Source of the DNA: Streptomyces beigongshangae
GTDB taxonomy: Bacteria > Actinomycetota > Actinomycetes > Streptomycetales > Streptomycetaceae
DNA length: 64,000 nucleotides
Assembly (NCBI RefSeq): GCF_019710745.1
Contig: NZ_JAHKJW010000003.1
Span: forward strand, 36,136 to 100,135
Direction of reading: 5' to 3'
Shown here: positions 23,614 to 32,574 of the stretch, piece after piece
How positions within the stretch are numbered: position 1 is the first letter of the stretch
Layout: the number at the start of each line of letters is the position of its first letter
Program-made: the position numbers and the translations under genes
The notes under the pieces: generated by a model
Databases searched by the model: none
Seen by the model: the letters and a program-made list of their open reading frames with translations, nothing else
Told to the model about the DNA's origin: nothing

Positions 23614-24344
23614 CGCGCCCATGAAGGGTCCCGTCGTTCGAGGAAGGCCGTCATCCCCTCGCGGGCCTGCGCGGAGGAGAACAGCCGGGCCGAGAGCGCG
23701 GTCAGGTCGGCCGCGTCCCGGTCGAAGGTGTCCAGCACCTTAGCCGTGAGCAGCCGCTTCGTCTCGGCCAGCCCCTGCGGCGAGGAGCGCCGCAGCCCGT
23801 CGAGCACCGGCGCGAGTACGGCGTCGGCGTCGTCGCCCGACACCGTGACGAGGCCGATCCGGGCGGCCTCGGCCGCGTCGAACCTCTCCCCGGTGAGGTA
23901 GTAGCGGGCGACCGCGCGCGGGTCCAGGCGCGGCAGGAGGGGCAGCGAGATCACGGCGGGCGCGACCCCGATGCGTACCTCCGTGAAGGCGAACGTGGCG
24001 TCCCGGGAGGCGGCCGCGATGTCGCAGGCGCCGAGCAGTCCGAGGCCGCCCGCGCGCACGTGGCCGGTGACGCGGGCGACGACGGGCTTGGGCAGTTCGA
24101 CGATCCGGCGCAGCAGCGCGACCAGGTCGTCCGGGTGCGGCGGGTCGGTCAGGTCCGCGCCCGCGCTGAAGGTGTTCCCGGTGTGTGTGAGGACGACGGC
24201 GCGTACGTCGCCGTCCTCGCCGCACTCCGCCAGCGCGTCCGCGAGGTCCCCCACCAGCCGGGCGGAGAGGGCGTTGCGCCGCTCGGGCGCGTCGAGCGCG
24301 AGGGTGGTGATCCCGCGCTCCCGCGACCGCCGCACCGTGGTCAT
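23610..24344 (-). CDS. Enoyl-CoA hydratase/isomerase family protein
   Basis: 244 residues, crotonase fold. Residues about 50-70 include TGNTFSAGADLTDPP (CoA-binding and oxyanion loop). VRAGGLGLLGACDIAAASRDATFAFTEVRIGVAP near 95-128 carries the second oxyanion glycines and a possible catalytic acid (FTEVRIG). It would hydrate the unsaturated CoA ester made by the neighbouring dehydrogenase. The ATG at 24344 overlaps the ligase stop (ATGA), so the two are translationally coupled. Confidence 0.88.
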   Translation of the reverse strand: MTTVRRSRERGITTLALDAPERRNALSARLVGDLADALAECGEDGDVRAVVLTHTGNTFSAGADLTDPPHPDDLVALLRRIVELPKPVVARVTGHVRAGGLGLLGACDIAAASRDATFAFTEVRIGVAPAVISLPLLPRLDPRAVARYYLTGERFDAAEAARIGLVTVSGDDADAVLAPVLDGLRRSSPQGLAETKRLLTAKVLDTFDRDAADLTALSARLFSSAQAREGMTAFLERRDPSWAR

Positions 24345-25909
24345 GCGCGCTCCCTCAGTTCCCGCCGCAGGATCTTCCCGGAGGCGGCCCTGGGCACCGC
24401 TTCGAGGAACTCGACGTGCCGGACCTTCTTGTACGGGGCGACGCGCGCGGCGACGTACTCCATGACCTCCTCCTCCGTGAGGTCCGGCGCGGCCGGCTGG
24501 CGCACCACGTACGCGTGCGGCCTCTCGTTGTTGTCGGTGTCGTAGACCCCGATGACGGCGGCGTCCGCGATGCCGGGGTGCGTGAGCAGCAGCGCCTCCA
24601 GTTCGGCGGGGGCCACCTGGAAGCCCTTGTACTTGATGAGTTCCTTGACCCGGTCGACGACGTACAGCCAGCCCTCCGCGTCGACGCGGCCGACGTCCCC
24701 GGTGTGCAGCCAGCCGTCCTCGTCGATCATCGCGGCGGTCTCGACGGGGCGCCCCAGGTAGCCCTTCATGACCTGCGGACCGCGGATGACGATCTCGCCG
24801 CGCTCGCCGGTGCCGACGTCCCGGCCGGGGTCGTCCAGCGAGACGATGCGCATCTCCGTGCCGGGGACGAGCTTGCCGACGCTCCCCGGGGGCGCGTCCT
24901 GCGCGCCCAGGGGGACGACGTGCGTGCCGGGCGAGAGCTCCGTCATGCCGTACGCCTGGCCGACCGGCGGCAGCCCGAGCCGGCGCGAGCATGCCTCGGC
25001 GAGCCCGGCGTCCAGCGGCGCCGCCGCGCTGATCACGTACTTCAGGGACGACAGGTCGTAGCCCTCGACGGCCGGGTGCTTGGCGAGGGCGAGCACGATC
25101 GGCGGGGCCACGTACAGGCCGGTGATGCGGTGTTCCTCGATGGCGGCGAGGAAGGATTCGAGGTCGAAGCGCGGCAGCACGACCACGGTGGCGCCCTGGC
25201 GCAGGGGCGCGTTCATGAGGGCCGTCAGCCCGTAGATGTGGAAGAACGGCAGGACGGCGAGGATGCGGTCGCCGGGTCCCATCGGCATGGTCGGTGTCAG
25301 CTGGGCGAGGTTGGTGGCGATGTTCCGGTGGGTGAGCATCACGCCCTTGGGGGCGCCGGTCGTCCCGGAGGAGTACGGGAGGGCCGCCACGTCCGCCGCG
25401 GGGTCGATGTCGACCTGCGGCTCGGGGGCGGTGGAGCCGAGCATGTCGAGCAGCGAGCGGTGCCCCGGCGCCTGGTCGCAGACGAGGATCTCCGCCACGC
25501 CGTCCGCGAGCGCGGCCGCCGCGCGGGCCGTGTCCAGGAGCGGCGAGACGGTGACGATCCACCGGGCGGCGCTGTCCCGCAGCTGTTTGGCGAACTCCTC
25601 GGGCGCGGCGAGGGGGTGCACGGTGGTGACCGACGCGCCCGCGCGTGTGGCGGCGTAGAACGCCGTGGGGAAGGCGATGGTGTTGGGGCTGTGCAGGGCC
25701 AGTACGTCACCCTTGCGGACGCCGAGCGCGGCGAGCGCGGCGGCGATCCGCCGGTGGAACGTGTCGAGCTGGGCGTAGGTGAGGGTCGTCCCGTCCACGC
25801 CGTCGACCAGCGCGGGGGTGTCGCCCCGGGAGGCGGCGCGGCCCAGCACCGCCTCGTGGATGGGTTCGTCTACGGCGGGAACGTCCTCGTACTCGCTGCG
25901 GAACACCAT
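24341..25909 (-). CDS. Cinnamate/4-coumarate:CoA ligase family enzyme
   Basis: 522 residues, the length I recall for the S. coelicolor cinnamate:CoA ligase ScCCL, of which this looks like the orthologue. It forms an acyl-AMP and then the CoA ester of cinnamic-type or other acids. Motifs: the ATP loop LPYSSGTTGAPKGVMLTH at residues 177-194, the acyl pocket region ISAAAPL near 293, GQAYGMTELSPG near 320, LHTGDVG near 395, the hinge VDRVKELIKYKGFQVAP near 415, and the C-terminal catalytic Lys in PRAASGKILRREL near 512. It lies between acyl-CoA dehydrogenase and hydratase genes, so catabolism is more likely than phenylpropanoid synthesis. Confidence 0.88.
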   Translation of the reverse strand: MVFRSEYEDVPAVDEPIHEAVLGRAASRGDTPALVDGVDGTTLTYAQLDTFHRRIAAALAALGVRKGDVLALHSPNTIAFPTAFYAATRAGASVTTVHPLAAPEEFAKQLRDSAARWIVTVSPLLDTARAAAALADGVAEILVCDQAPGHRSLLDMLGSTAPEPQVDIDPAADVAALPYSSGTTGAPKGVMLTHRNIATNLAQLTPTMPMGPGDRILAVLPFFHIYGLTALMNAPLRQGATVVVLPRFDLESFLAAIEEHRITGLYVAPPIVLALAKHPAVEGYDLSSLKYVISAAAPLDAGLAEACSRRLGLPPVGQAYGMTELSPGTHVVPLGAQDAPPGSVGKLVPGTEMRIVSLDDPGRDVGTGERGEIVIRGPQVMKGYLGRPVETAAMIDEDGWLHTGDVGRVDAEGWLYVVDRVKELIKYKGFQVAPAELEALLLTHPGIADAAVIGVYDTDNNERPHAYVVRQPAAPDLTEEEVMEYVAARVAPYKKVRHVEFLEAVPRAASGKILRRELRERA

Positions 25910-25946
25910 GGCGGGCCCTTTCCAGGAGCCGGGAGTGCTGCGGAGG

Positions 25947-26009
25947 GTGCGTCGTGCCCAGTAGGAGGTGCATCGTGCCCAGTAGGAGGTGCGTCGTGCC
26001 TAGTAGGAC
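25947..26009. repeat. Three tandem 21-base repeats at the acyl-CoA dehydrogenase 3' end
   Basis: Units at 25947-25967, 25968-25988 and 25989-26009 share GTGCRTCGTGCCYAGTAGGA. The third unit contains the TAG stop of the dehydrogenase gene (26000-26002, minus strand), so the array appears to have grown outward by duplication of the gene end. It separates the ligase and dehydrogenase genes. Confidence 0.75.
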
Positions 26010-27190
26010 TTGGGCAGGCCCAGGGTCTGGTGCGAGACGTAGTTGAGGATCATCTCCCGGCTGACGGGGGCGATCCGGGCCACCCGGGACGCGGTGATGA
26101 GCGACGCGAGGCCGAACTCGCCGGTCAGGCCGTTGCCGCCGAGGGTGTGCACCGACTGGTCGACGGCCTTCACGCAGGCTTCCGCCGCCGCGTACTTGGC
26201 CATGTTGGCGGCCTCCCCGGCGCCGACGTCGTCCCCGGAGTCGTACAGGTGGGCCGCTTTCTGCATCATCAGGCGGGCGAGTTCGAGGTCGATGTGCGCC
26301 TGCGCCAGGGGGTGCGCGATGGCCTGGTGGGAGCCGATCGGCTCGCGCCAGACGGTGCGCTCGCACGCGTAGCCGACGGCCTTGGACAGTGCGTACCGGC
26401 CCATGCCGATCGCGAACGCGGCGGTCATGATGCGCTCGGGGTTGAGCCCGGCGAAGAGCTGGAGCAGGCCCGCGTCCTCGTCCCCGACGAGCGCGTCGGC
26501 GGGCAGCCGTACGTCGTCCAGGGTCAGCTCGAACTGCTTCTCCGCGCCGTGCAGTTCCATGTCGATCTGCCGGCGCCCGAAGCCGGGGGTGTCGCGCGGG
26601 ACGATGAACAGGCAGGGCTTGAGCCTGCCCGTGCGGGCGTCCGCGGTGCGGCCGACGACGAGGGTGGCGTCGGCGATGTCGACGCCCGAGATGAACACCT
26701 TGCGGCCGGTGAGGAGCCAGTCCCGGTCGGCCGGCGGCGTGTCGTCCGGGCCGTCCTCCGCGCGGCGGGCGGTGGTGGTGATGCGGTGGCTGTTGGAGCC
26801 GGCGTCGGGTTCGGTGATGCCGAAGGCCATGGTGCGGGTGCCGTCGGCGAGGGCCGGGAGCCACTCCTGTTTCTGGCGTTCCGTGCCGAAGCGGGCGATC
26901 ACCGTGCCGCAGATGGCCGGGGAGACGATCATCATGAGGAGGGGGCAGCCGGCCGCGCCGAGTTCCTCCAGGACGATGGAGAGTTCGGCGATGCCGCCGC
27001 CTCCGCCGCCGTGTGCCTCCGGCAGGTTGACGCCCAGGTAGCCGAGCTTGGCGGCTTCCGCCCAGAGTTCGGTGGGGTGGCTCTTCTCCGCGACGACCTT
27101 GGTGAGGTACTCGTGGCCGTAGCGCTTGCCGAGGGCCGAGACGGCTGCGCGGAGGGCCTGGTGCTCTTCTGTTTCCAGGACGGTGGTCAT
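26000..27190 (-). CDS. Acyl-CoA dehydrogenase
   Basis: 396 residues, FAD flavoprotein. Motifs: GYLGVNLPEAHGGGGGGIAELSIVLEELG near 50-78, MAFGITEPDAGSNS near 135 (FAD and substrate contacts), RKVFISGVDIAD near 173, and the C-terminal FAD loop VHTLGGNGLTGEFGLASLITASRVARIAPVSREMILNYVSHQTLG near 345-390. It introduces an alpha,beta double bond in the CoA ester made by the adjacent ligase. The ATG at 27190 has GAGGAG upstream. Confidence 0.9.
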   Translation of the reverse strand: MTTVLETEEHQALRAAVSALGKRYGHEYLTKVVAEKSHPTELWAEAAKLGYLGVNLPEAHGGGGGGIAELSIVLEELGAAGCPLLMMIVSPAICGTVIARFGTERQKQEWLPALADGTRTMAFGITEPDAGSNSHRITTTARRAEDGPDDTPPADRDWLLTGRKVFISGVDIADATLVVGRTADARTGRLKPCLFIVPRDTPGFGRRQIDMELHGAEKQFELTLDDVRLPADALVGDEDAGLLQLFAGLNPERIMTAAFAIGMGRYALSKAVGYACERTVWREPIGSHQAIAHPLAQAHIDLELARLMMQKAAHLYDSGDDVGAGEAANMAKYAAAEACVKAVDQSVHTLGGNGLTGEFGLASLITASRVARIAPVSREMILNYVSHQTLGLPKSY

Positions 27191-27252
27191 GTGGCTCCTC
27201 GGAGGGGGAGGGCTTGTGCCGGATGGAGGGTGCCGGTTCGTCGTGGCTGGTC

Positions 27253-27272
27253 GCGCAGTTCCCCGCGCCCCT
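27253..27272. repeat. Dispersed 20-base repeat, copy 2
   Basis: Identical to the copies at 6436 and 39622. A hairpin with arms AGCCCC and GGGGCT (27277-27292) follows and overlaps the stop codon of the carboxylase alpha-subunit gene. Confidence 0.8.
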
Positions 27273-27281
27273 GGAAAGCCC

Positions 27282-29144
27282 CTACCGGGGCTCCACCACC
27301 GCCAGCAGGGTGCCCACCTCCACCTGTTGGCCGGGGGTGGCGTGCAGGGACGAGAGCGTGCCGTCCGTCGGGGATGTGATCCGGTGTTCCATCTTCATCG
27401 CCTCCAGCCAGATCAGGGGGTGGCCGGCCCGGACGGGTGTTCCCTCGGTCAGGTCCTCCGCCACGCGGACCACCGTGCCCGGCATGGGCGCCAGGAGGGA
27501 ACCCGGGGCGTGGGCGGGCCCGGGGGCGGGGAAGCGGGGCAGGACCGTGAGCGTGGTGCCGTTCACGTGGACGCGGTCGCCGTACCGGGCCACCTCGAAC
27601 GTGCGGCGTACGCCCTCGATCTCCAGGACGACGAGCCCGGGCCCGGTCCGCAGCACGTGGACGCCGTCGGCGGCCGGGCCCCGCCGGGTGTGCCGGTAGT
27701 GGACCTCGTGCTCCTCGCCCGCCACGAGGTAGCGCCTGCTCTGCGGCTGGGAGGGCAGGTTGCGCCAGCCGCCGAACCGGGAGCGGCCGTGCGCGTCGGC
27801 GAGGGCGGCGGCCAGCGGGGCGTACGGGTCCGGGGCCGGCGCGGTGAGGTCGCCCAGGTGGCGGTCGTAGAAGGCCGTGTTCATCCGGGCCGACGTGAAC
27901 TCCTCGTGGCGCAGGGAGCGTACGAGGAGGTCCCGGTTGGTGGCCGGACCGTGGACCGTCGCCCGCTCCAGTGCGCCGGCGAGGCGGCGGACCGCCTCCG
28001 CGCGGGTGGGCGCGTGGGCGACGGCCTTGGCGAGCAGGGCGTCGTAGTGGACGCCGATCGTGTCGCCGTCGCCGTAGCCCGTGTCGAGGCGGACGCCGGG
28101 TACGGACAGGCGGTGCAGGGTGCCGGTCTGCGGGGCCCAGTCCCGGGACGGGTCCTCGGCGTAGAGGCGGGCCTCGACCGCGTGGCCGGACGGCGGGGGC
28201 GGTTCGGCCTCCAGGGTGCCGCCCTCGGCGACGCGCAGTTGCAGGGCGACCAGGTCGATCCCGAACACCGCCTCGGTGACGGGGTGTTCGACCTGGAGGC
28301 GGGTGTTCATCTCCAGGAAGTGCACGCGGTCCCCGGCGACCAGGAACTCCACGGTCCCGGCGCCCGTGTAGGCGATCGTCCGGGCGGCGGCGGTCGCCGC
28401 GGAGTACAGCCGCAGCTCCACGTCGGGGCCGAGGCCCGGTGCGGGGGCCTCCTCGACGACCTTCTGGTGGCGGCGCTGCAGGGAGCAGTCGCGGGTGCCG
28501 AGGGTCCAGACGGTGCCGTGGCCGTCGGCGACGATCTGCACCTCCACGTGCCGGGCGTGCTCGACGTACGGCTCGACGAAGACCGCGCCGTCCCCGAAGG
28601 CGCTCTCGGCCTCGGCGGACGCGGCGGCCAGCTCGGTTCCGAGCGCGTCGAGTTCGCGGACGACCCGCATGCCCCGGCCGCCGCCGCCCGCCGCCGCCTT
28701 CACCAGGACCGGCAGGTCGGCGCCGGTCACCGCGTCCGGGTCCAGGGGGGCGAGCAGCGGCACCCCGGCCGCCGCCATCAGCTCCTTGGCGCGGGTCTTG
28801 GAGGCCATCGCCTCGATCGCCTCGGGGGACGGCCCGATCCAGCCGAGGCCCGCGTCGAGGACGGTCCGCGCGAAGCCGGCGTTCTCGGAGAGGAAGCCGT
28901 AGCCGGGGTGGACGGCGTCCGCGCCCGCGGCGAGGGCCGCCTTCACGATCAGCTCGCCGCGCAGGTACGTCTCGGCGGGCGACGCGCCCGGGAGGCGTAC
29001 GGCGGTGTCGGCCGTGCGTGTGTGGAGGGCGTCCTCGTCGGCGTCCGCGTACACGGCGACGGTACGGATGCCCAGCTCGTGGCAGGTGCGGAAGACGCGG
29101 CAGGCGATCTCGCCGCGGTTGGCGACCAGCACACTCGACATCAT
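27282..29144 (-). CDS. Acyl-CoA carboxylase alpha subunit (biotin carboxylase + BCCP)
   Basis: 620 residues. The biotin carboxylase domain (1-450) shows VLVANRGEIACRVFRTCHELGIRTVAVYADADEDALH, the ATP-grasp glycine loop KAAAGGGGRGM near 160, HVEVQIVADGHG, the CSLQRRHQKVVEEAPAP loop near 233, and EMNTRLQVEHPVTE near 285. The C-terminal biotinyl domain carries the acceptor Lys in LEAMKMEH near residue 583. With the beta subunit encoded just upstream it carboxylates an acyl-CoA. In this gene context methylcrotonyl- or geranyl-CoA-like substrates are more likely than acetyl-CoA. The ATG at 29144 follows GGGGAGAGG. Confidence 0.9.
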   Translation of the reverse strand: MMSSVLVANRGEIACRVFRTCHELGIRTVAVYADADEDALHTRTADTAVRLPGASPAETYLRGELIVKAALAAGADAVHPGYGFLSENAGFARTVLDAGLGWIGPSPEAIEAMASKTRAKELMAAAGVPLLAPLDPDAVTGADLPVLVKAAAGGGGRGMRVVRELDALGTELAAASAEAESAFGDGAVFVEPYVEHARHVEVQIVADGHGTVWTLGTRDCSLQRRHQKVVEEAPAPGLGPDVELRLYSAATAAARTIAYTGAGTVEFLVAGDRVHFLEMNTRLQVEHPVTEAVFGIDLVALQLRVAEGGTLEAEPPPPSGHAVEARLYAEDPSRDWAPQTGTLHRLSVPGVRLDTGYGDGDTIGVHYDALLAKAVAHAPTRAEAVRRLAGALERATVHGPATNRDLLVRSLRHEEFTSARMNTAFYDRHLGDLTAPAPDPYAPLAAALADAHGRSRFGGWRNLPSQPQSRRYLVAGEEHEVHYRHTRRGPAADGVHVLRTGPGLVVLEIEGVRRTFEVARYGDRVHVNGTTLTVLPRFPAPGPAHAPGSLLAPMPGTVVRVAEDLTEGTPVRAGHPLIWLEAMKMEHRITSPTDGTLSSLHATPGQQVEVGTLLAVVEPR

Positions 29145-29179
29145 GCGACCTCTCCCCTCGGTCATGTCCGTCACTCCTC

Positions 29180-30787
29180 TCACATCCGGAAGACGCCGAA
29201 GCCACCGCGCGCGCCCTCGTAGGGAGCCGTGTGGATCGCGGACAGGCACAGGCCGAGGACGGTCCGGGTGTCGCGCGGGTCGATGACGCCGTCGTCGTAC
29301 AGCCGCCCGGACAGGAACATCGGCAGCGACTCGGACTCGATCTGCTGCTCCACCATCGCGCGCAGCGCCGCGTCGGCCTCGTCGTCGTAGGGCCGCCCCT
29401 TCGCGGCGGCGGACTGCCGGGCGACGATCGACAGGACCCCGGCGAGCTGCTGCGGGCCCATGACGGCGGACTTGGCGCTGGGCCAGGCGAACAGGAACCG
29501 CGGGTCGTACGCGCGCCCGCACATCCCGTAGTGCCCGGCGCCGTACGAGGCGCCCATCAGCACGGACAGGTGCGGGACGCGCGAGTTGCTCACCGCGTTG
29601 ATCATCATCGCGCCGTGCTTGATGATGCCGCCCTGCTCGTACTCCTTGCCGACCATGTACCCGGTGGTGTTGTGCAGGAAGAGCAGCGGGATGTCGCGCT
29701 GGTTGGCGAGCTGGATGAACTGGGCGGCCTTCTGCGACTCCTCGCTGAAGAGCACGCCCCGCGCGTTGGCGAGGATGCCGACCGGGTAACCGTGCAGGTC
29801 CGCCCAGCCGGTCGTCAGGCTCGTCCCGTAGAGCGGCTTGAACTCGTCGTAGTCGGACGCGTCGACGATCCGCGCGATGACCTCGCGCGGGTCGAAGGGG
29901 TGCCTGAGGTCGCCGGGGACGATGCCCAGCAGTTCCTCCGGGTCGTACTTCGGCGGCTCGGCCGGGGCCGGATCCGCGTACGCCTTGCGGTGGTTGAGGC
30001 GGGCTACTACGCGCCGCGCCTGCCGCAGGGCGTCCCGCTCGTCGAGGGCGAGGTGGTCGGCGAGGCCCGACACGCGCGCGTGCATCCCGGCGCCGCCCAG
30101 GGACTCGTCGTCGCTCTCCTCGCCGGTGGCCATCCTCACCAGCGGCGGACCGCCGAGGAAGACCTTCGCACGCTCCTCGACCATGATCACGTGGTCGGAC
30201 ATGCCGGGGACGTACGCGCCGCCCGCGGTCGAGTTGCCGAAGACGACCGCGACGGTGGGGATGCCGGCGGCCGACAGCCGGGTGAGGTCGCGGAAGATCG
30301 CTCCCCCGGGGATGAAGATCTCCTTCTGGGAGGGCAGGTCGGCGCCGCCCGACTCGACGAGGCTGACGCACGGCAGCCGGTTGGCGTACGCGATGTCGTT
30401 CGCCCGCAGCGCCTTCCGCAGGCTCCAGGGGTTGCTGGCGCCGCCGCGCACGGTCGGGTCGTTGGCCGTGATCAGGCACTCGACGCCCTCGACGACCCCG
30501 ATGCCGGTGACGAGCGAGGCACCCACCGCGTATTCGGGGGACTCGCTGCCCCAGGCGGCGAGCGGGGACAGTTCGAGGAACGGCGTGTCGGGGTCCAGGA
30601 GCAGTTCGACGCGCTCGCGGGCGAGCAGCTTGCCGCGCTTCCGGTGCCGGGCCACGTACTTCTCGCCGCCGCCCGCGAGGGCTTTGGCGTGCTCGGTGTC
30701 GAGGTCGGCGAGTTTGCCGAGCATCGCCTCGCGGTGGGCCGCGTAGTCGGCGGAGGCGGTGTCGAGGGCGGACGCCAGGACCGTCAC
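29180..30787 (-). CDS. Acyl-CoA carboxylase beta subunit (carboxyltransferase)
   Basis: 535 residues, close to methylcrotonyl-CoA and geranyl-CoA carboxylase beta subunits. Motifs: ARERVELLLDPDTPFLELSPLAAWG near 50, NDPTVRGGASNPWSLRKALRA near 108, VSLVESGGADLPSQKEIF near 135 (acyl-CoA oxyanion region), VFGNSTAGGAYVPGMSDHVIMV near 173, and in the second half FLHNTTGYMVGKEYEQGGIIKHGAMMINAVSNS and SYGAGHYGMCGRAYDPRFLFAWPSAKSAVMG. The GTG at 30787 overlaps the stop of the AtuA-like gene (GTGA). It is co-transcribed with the alpha subunit. Confidence 0.9.
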   Translation of the reverse strand: MTVLASALDTASADYAAHREAMLGKLADLDTEHAKALAGGGEKYVARHRKRGKLLARERVELLLDPDTPFLELSPLAAWGSESPEYAVGASLVTGIGVVEGVECLITANDPTVRGGASNPWSLRKALRANDIAYANRLPCVSLVESGGADLPSQKEIFIPGGAIFRDLTRLSAAGIPTVAVVFGNSTAGGAYVPGMSDHVIMVEERAKVFLGGPPLVRMATGEESDDESLGGAGMHARVSGLADHLALDERDALRQARRVVARLNHRKAYADPAPAEPPKYDPEELLGIVPGDLRHPFDPREVIARIVDASDYDEFKPLYGTSLTTGWADLHGYPVGILANARGVLFSEESQKAAQFIQLANQRDIPLLFLHNTTGYMVGKEYEQGGIIKHGAMMINAVSNSRVPHLSVLMGASYGAGHYGMCGRAYDPRFLFAWPSAKSAVMGPQQLAGVLSIVARQSAAAKGRPYDDEADAALRAMVEQQIESESLPMFLSGRLYDDGVIDPRDTRTVLGLCLSAIHTAPYEGARGGFGVFRM

Positions 30788-32574
30788 AGCAGTGCCTCCG
30801 GGATGTCGAGGTGGCGGGAGCGCAGCCATTCGCCGAGCGCCTTGGCCTGCGGGTCGAAACGGTGCTGCGCGGCGACGCCCTCGCCGAGGACGCCCTCGAC
30901 GACGAAGTTCAGGGCGCGCAGGTCGGGCAGGGAGTGTCGTACGACGGTCAGGTCGCGGCACTCCGGCAGGAGCGCGCGGAACCGGTCGACCGTGAGGGTG
31001 TGCGCGAGCCAGCGCCAGGCGTCGTCGGTGCGGACCCAGACGCCGACGTTCGCGTTGCCGCCCTTGTCGCCGCTGCGGGCGCCCGCGACGAGGCCGAGGG
31101 GCGCGCGGCGGACCGGCCCCCGCGGCGGTGGCCCGGGGGCGGGGGGTTCCGGCACGTCTTCGAGTGCGAGGGTCACGGGGGTGCCGGCGGCCGGGGCCAC
31201 CGGGACCCGGCGTCCGTCGGGCAGGACCGCCACCTGGTCCACGTCCGCGCGGGGGACGTACACGTCCTCGAAGACCCCGTACGGGGCGCCCTTTCCCGGT
31301 GGGGCGAGCACATGGAAGCCGGGATAACTGCCGAGGGCCAGTTCGACGGCGGCCGCGCCGAGCGCGCGGCCCACGGCGTCCTGGTCGGGGTCGCGCACGA
31401 CGAGCCGGAGCAGGGCGCTCGCGGTCTCCTCGGTGGGTGCGTCGGGGCGGTCGGTGCGGACGAGGTCCCAGCGGACCTCGGCCGGGCGGGACGTGCCCGC
31501 TGTGAACGCGGCCTCCAGCTGGGCCCGCACGAACGCCGCCTTCGCCTCGATGTCGAGCCCGGTCAGCACGAACCCGACCTCGTTGCGGAAGCCGCCGAGC
31601 CGGTTGAGCCCGACCTTGAGGGTGGGCGGGGGCGCCTCGCCCCGGATCCCGTCGCCCCGGACCCCGGTGATCCGCACCCGGTCGGGGCCCTCCTGGGTGA
31701 GGCGGACCGTGTCGAGGCGGGCGGTGACGTCGGGCCCCGCGTACCGGGCGCCGGACGTCTCGTACAGGAGCTGCGCGGTGACCGTACCGGTGTCCACGAC
31801 GCCGCCGGTGCCGTCGTGCTTGGTGATGACGCTCGTGCCGTCCTCGTGGATCTCGGCGACCGGGAAGCCGGGGTGGCGCAGGCGGGCCGGGTCGTGCTCG
31901 GTGAAGAAGGCGTAGTTGCCGCCGGTGGCCTGGGTGCCGCACTCCAGGACGTGCCCGGCGATCACGGCGCCCGCCAGCCGGTCGTGGGCGTCCGGGGCCC
32001 ACCCGAAGTGGGCGGACGCGGGCCCGGTGACCAGCGCGGCGTCGGTGACCCGGCCGGTCACGACGATGTCCGCGCCCTCACGCAGGCACACGGCGATGCC
32101 CTCGCCGCCGAGGTAGGCGTGCGCGGCGAGGTTCCCGGGACCGGGGTGCCGGGCGGTCAGGTCGTCGCCCTCGACGTGGGCGACCCGCGCCGGGACGCCG
32201 AGCCGCCCGGCCAGTTCCCGTACGGCGCCGGCGAGTCCGGCCGGGTTGAGGCCGCCGGCGTTGGCCACGATCCGCACGCCCCGCTCGTGCGCGAGACCGA
32301 GGCACTCCTCCAGCTGCCGCAGGAAGGTGCGCGCGTAGCCGCCGGCCGGGTTCTTGAGGCGGTCGCGACCGAGGATGAGCATGGTCAGCTCGGCGAGGTA
32401 GTCGCCGGTCAGGACGTCCAGCGGACCGCCGGTGAGCATCTCGCGCATCGCGTCGAAACGGTCACCGTAGAAGCCGGAGGCGTTGCCGACGCGGAAGGGG
32501 CGGGGGTGAGAGTACGGGTGCGGGCGGGGGTGAGGGTGCGGGCGGGGGTCCGGTGCCGGTGCCGGGCCGGTCAT
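30784..32574 (-). CDS. AtuA/DUF1446-family protein (acyclic terpene utilisation-like)
   Basis: 596 residues. A His/Pro-rich N-terminal stretch (PRPHPHPRPHPYSHP) precedes the conserved domain (RVGNASGFYGDRFDAMREMLTGGPLDVLTGDYLAELTMLIL, GVRIVANAGGLNP, VTGRVTDAALVTGPASAHFGW, ECGTQATGGNY). A C-terminal AtuA-like domain follows (LGLVAGARSGDKGGNANVGVW). AtuA is required for citronellol/geraniol catabolism in Pseudomonas, next to geranyl-CoA carboxylase, as here; its precise reaction is unclear. It overlaps both neighbours by 4 bases, which indicates tight translational coupling. Confidence 0.85.
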   Translation of the reverse strand: MTGPAPAPDPRPHPHPRPHPYSHPRPFRVGNASGFYGDRFDAMREMLTGGPLDVLTGDYLAELTMLILGRDRLKNPAGGYARTFLRQLEECLGLAHERGVRIVANAGGLNPAGLAGAVRELAGRLGVPARVAHVEGDDLTARHPGPGNLAAHAYLGGEGIAVCLREGADIVVTGRVTDAALVTGPASAHFGWAPDAHDRLAGAVIAGHVLECGTQATGGNYAFFTEHDPARLRHPGFPVAEIHEDGTSVITKHDGTGGVVDTGTVTAQLLYETSGARYAGPDVTARLDTVRLTQEGPDRVRITGVRGDGIRGEAPPPTLKVGLNRLGGFRNEVGFVLTGLDIEAKAAFVRAQLEAAFTAGTSRPAEVRWDLVRTDRPDAPTEETASALLRLVVRDPDQDAVGRALGAAAVELALGSYPGFHVLAPPGKGAPYGVFEDVYVPRADVDQVAVLPDGRRVPVAPAAGTPVTLALEDVPEPPAPGPPPRGPVRRAPLGLVAGARSGDKGGNANVGVWVRTDDAWRWLAHTLTVDRFRALLPECRDLTVVRHSLPDLRALNFVVEGVLGEGVAAQHRFDPQAKALGEWLRSRHLDIPEALL

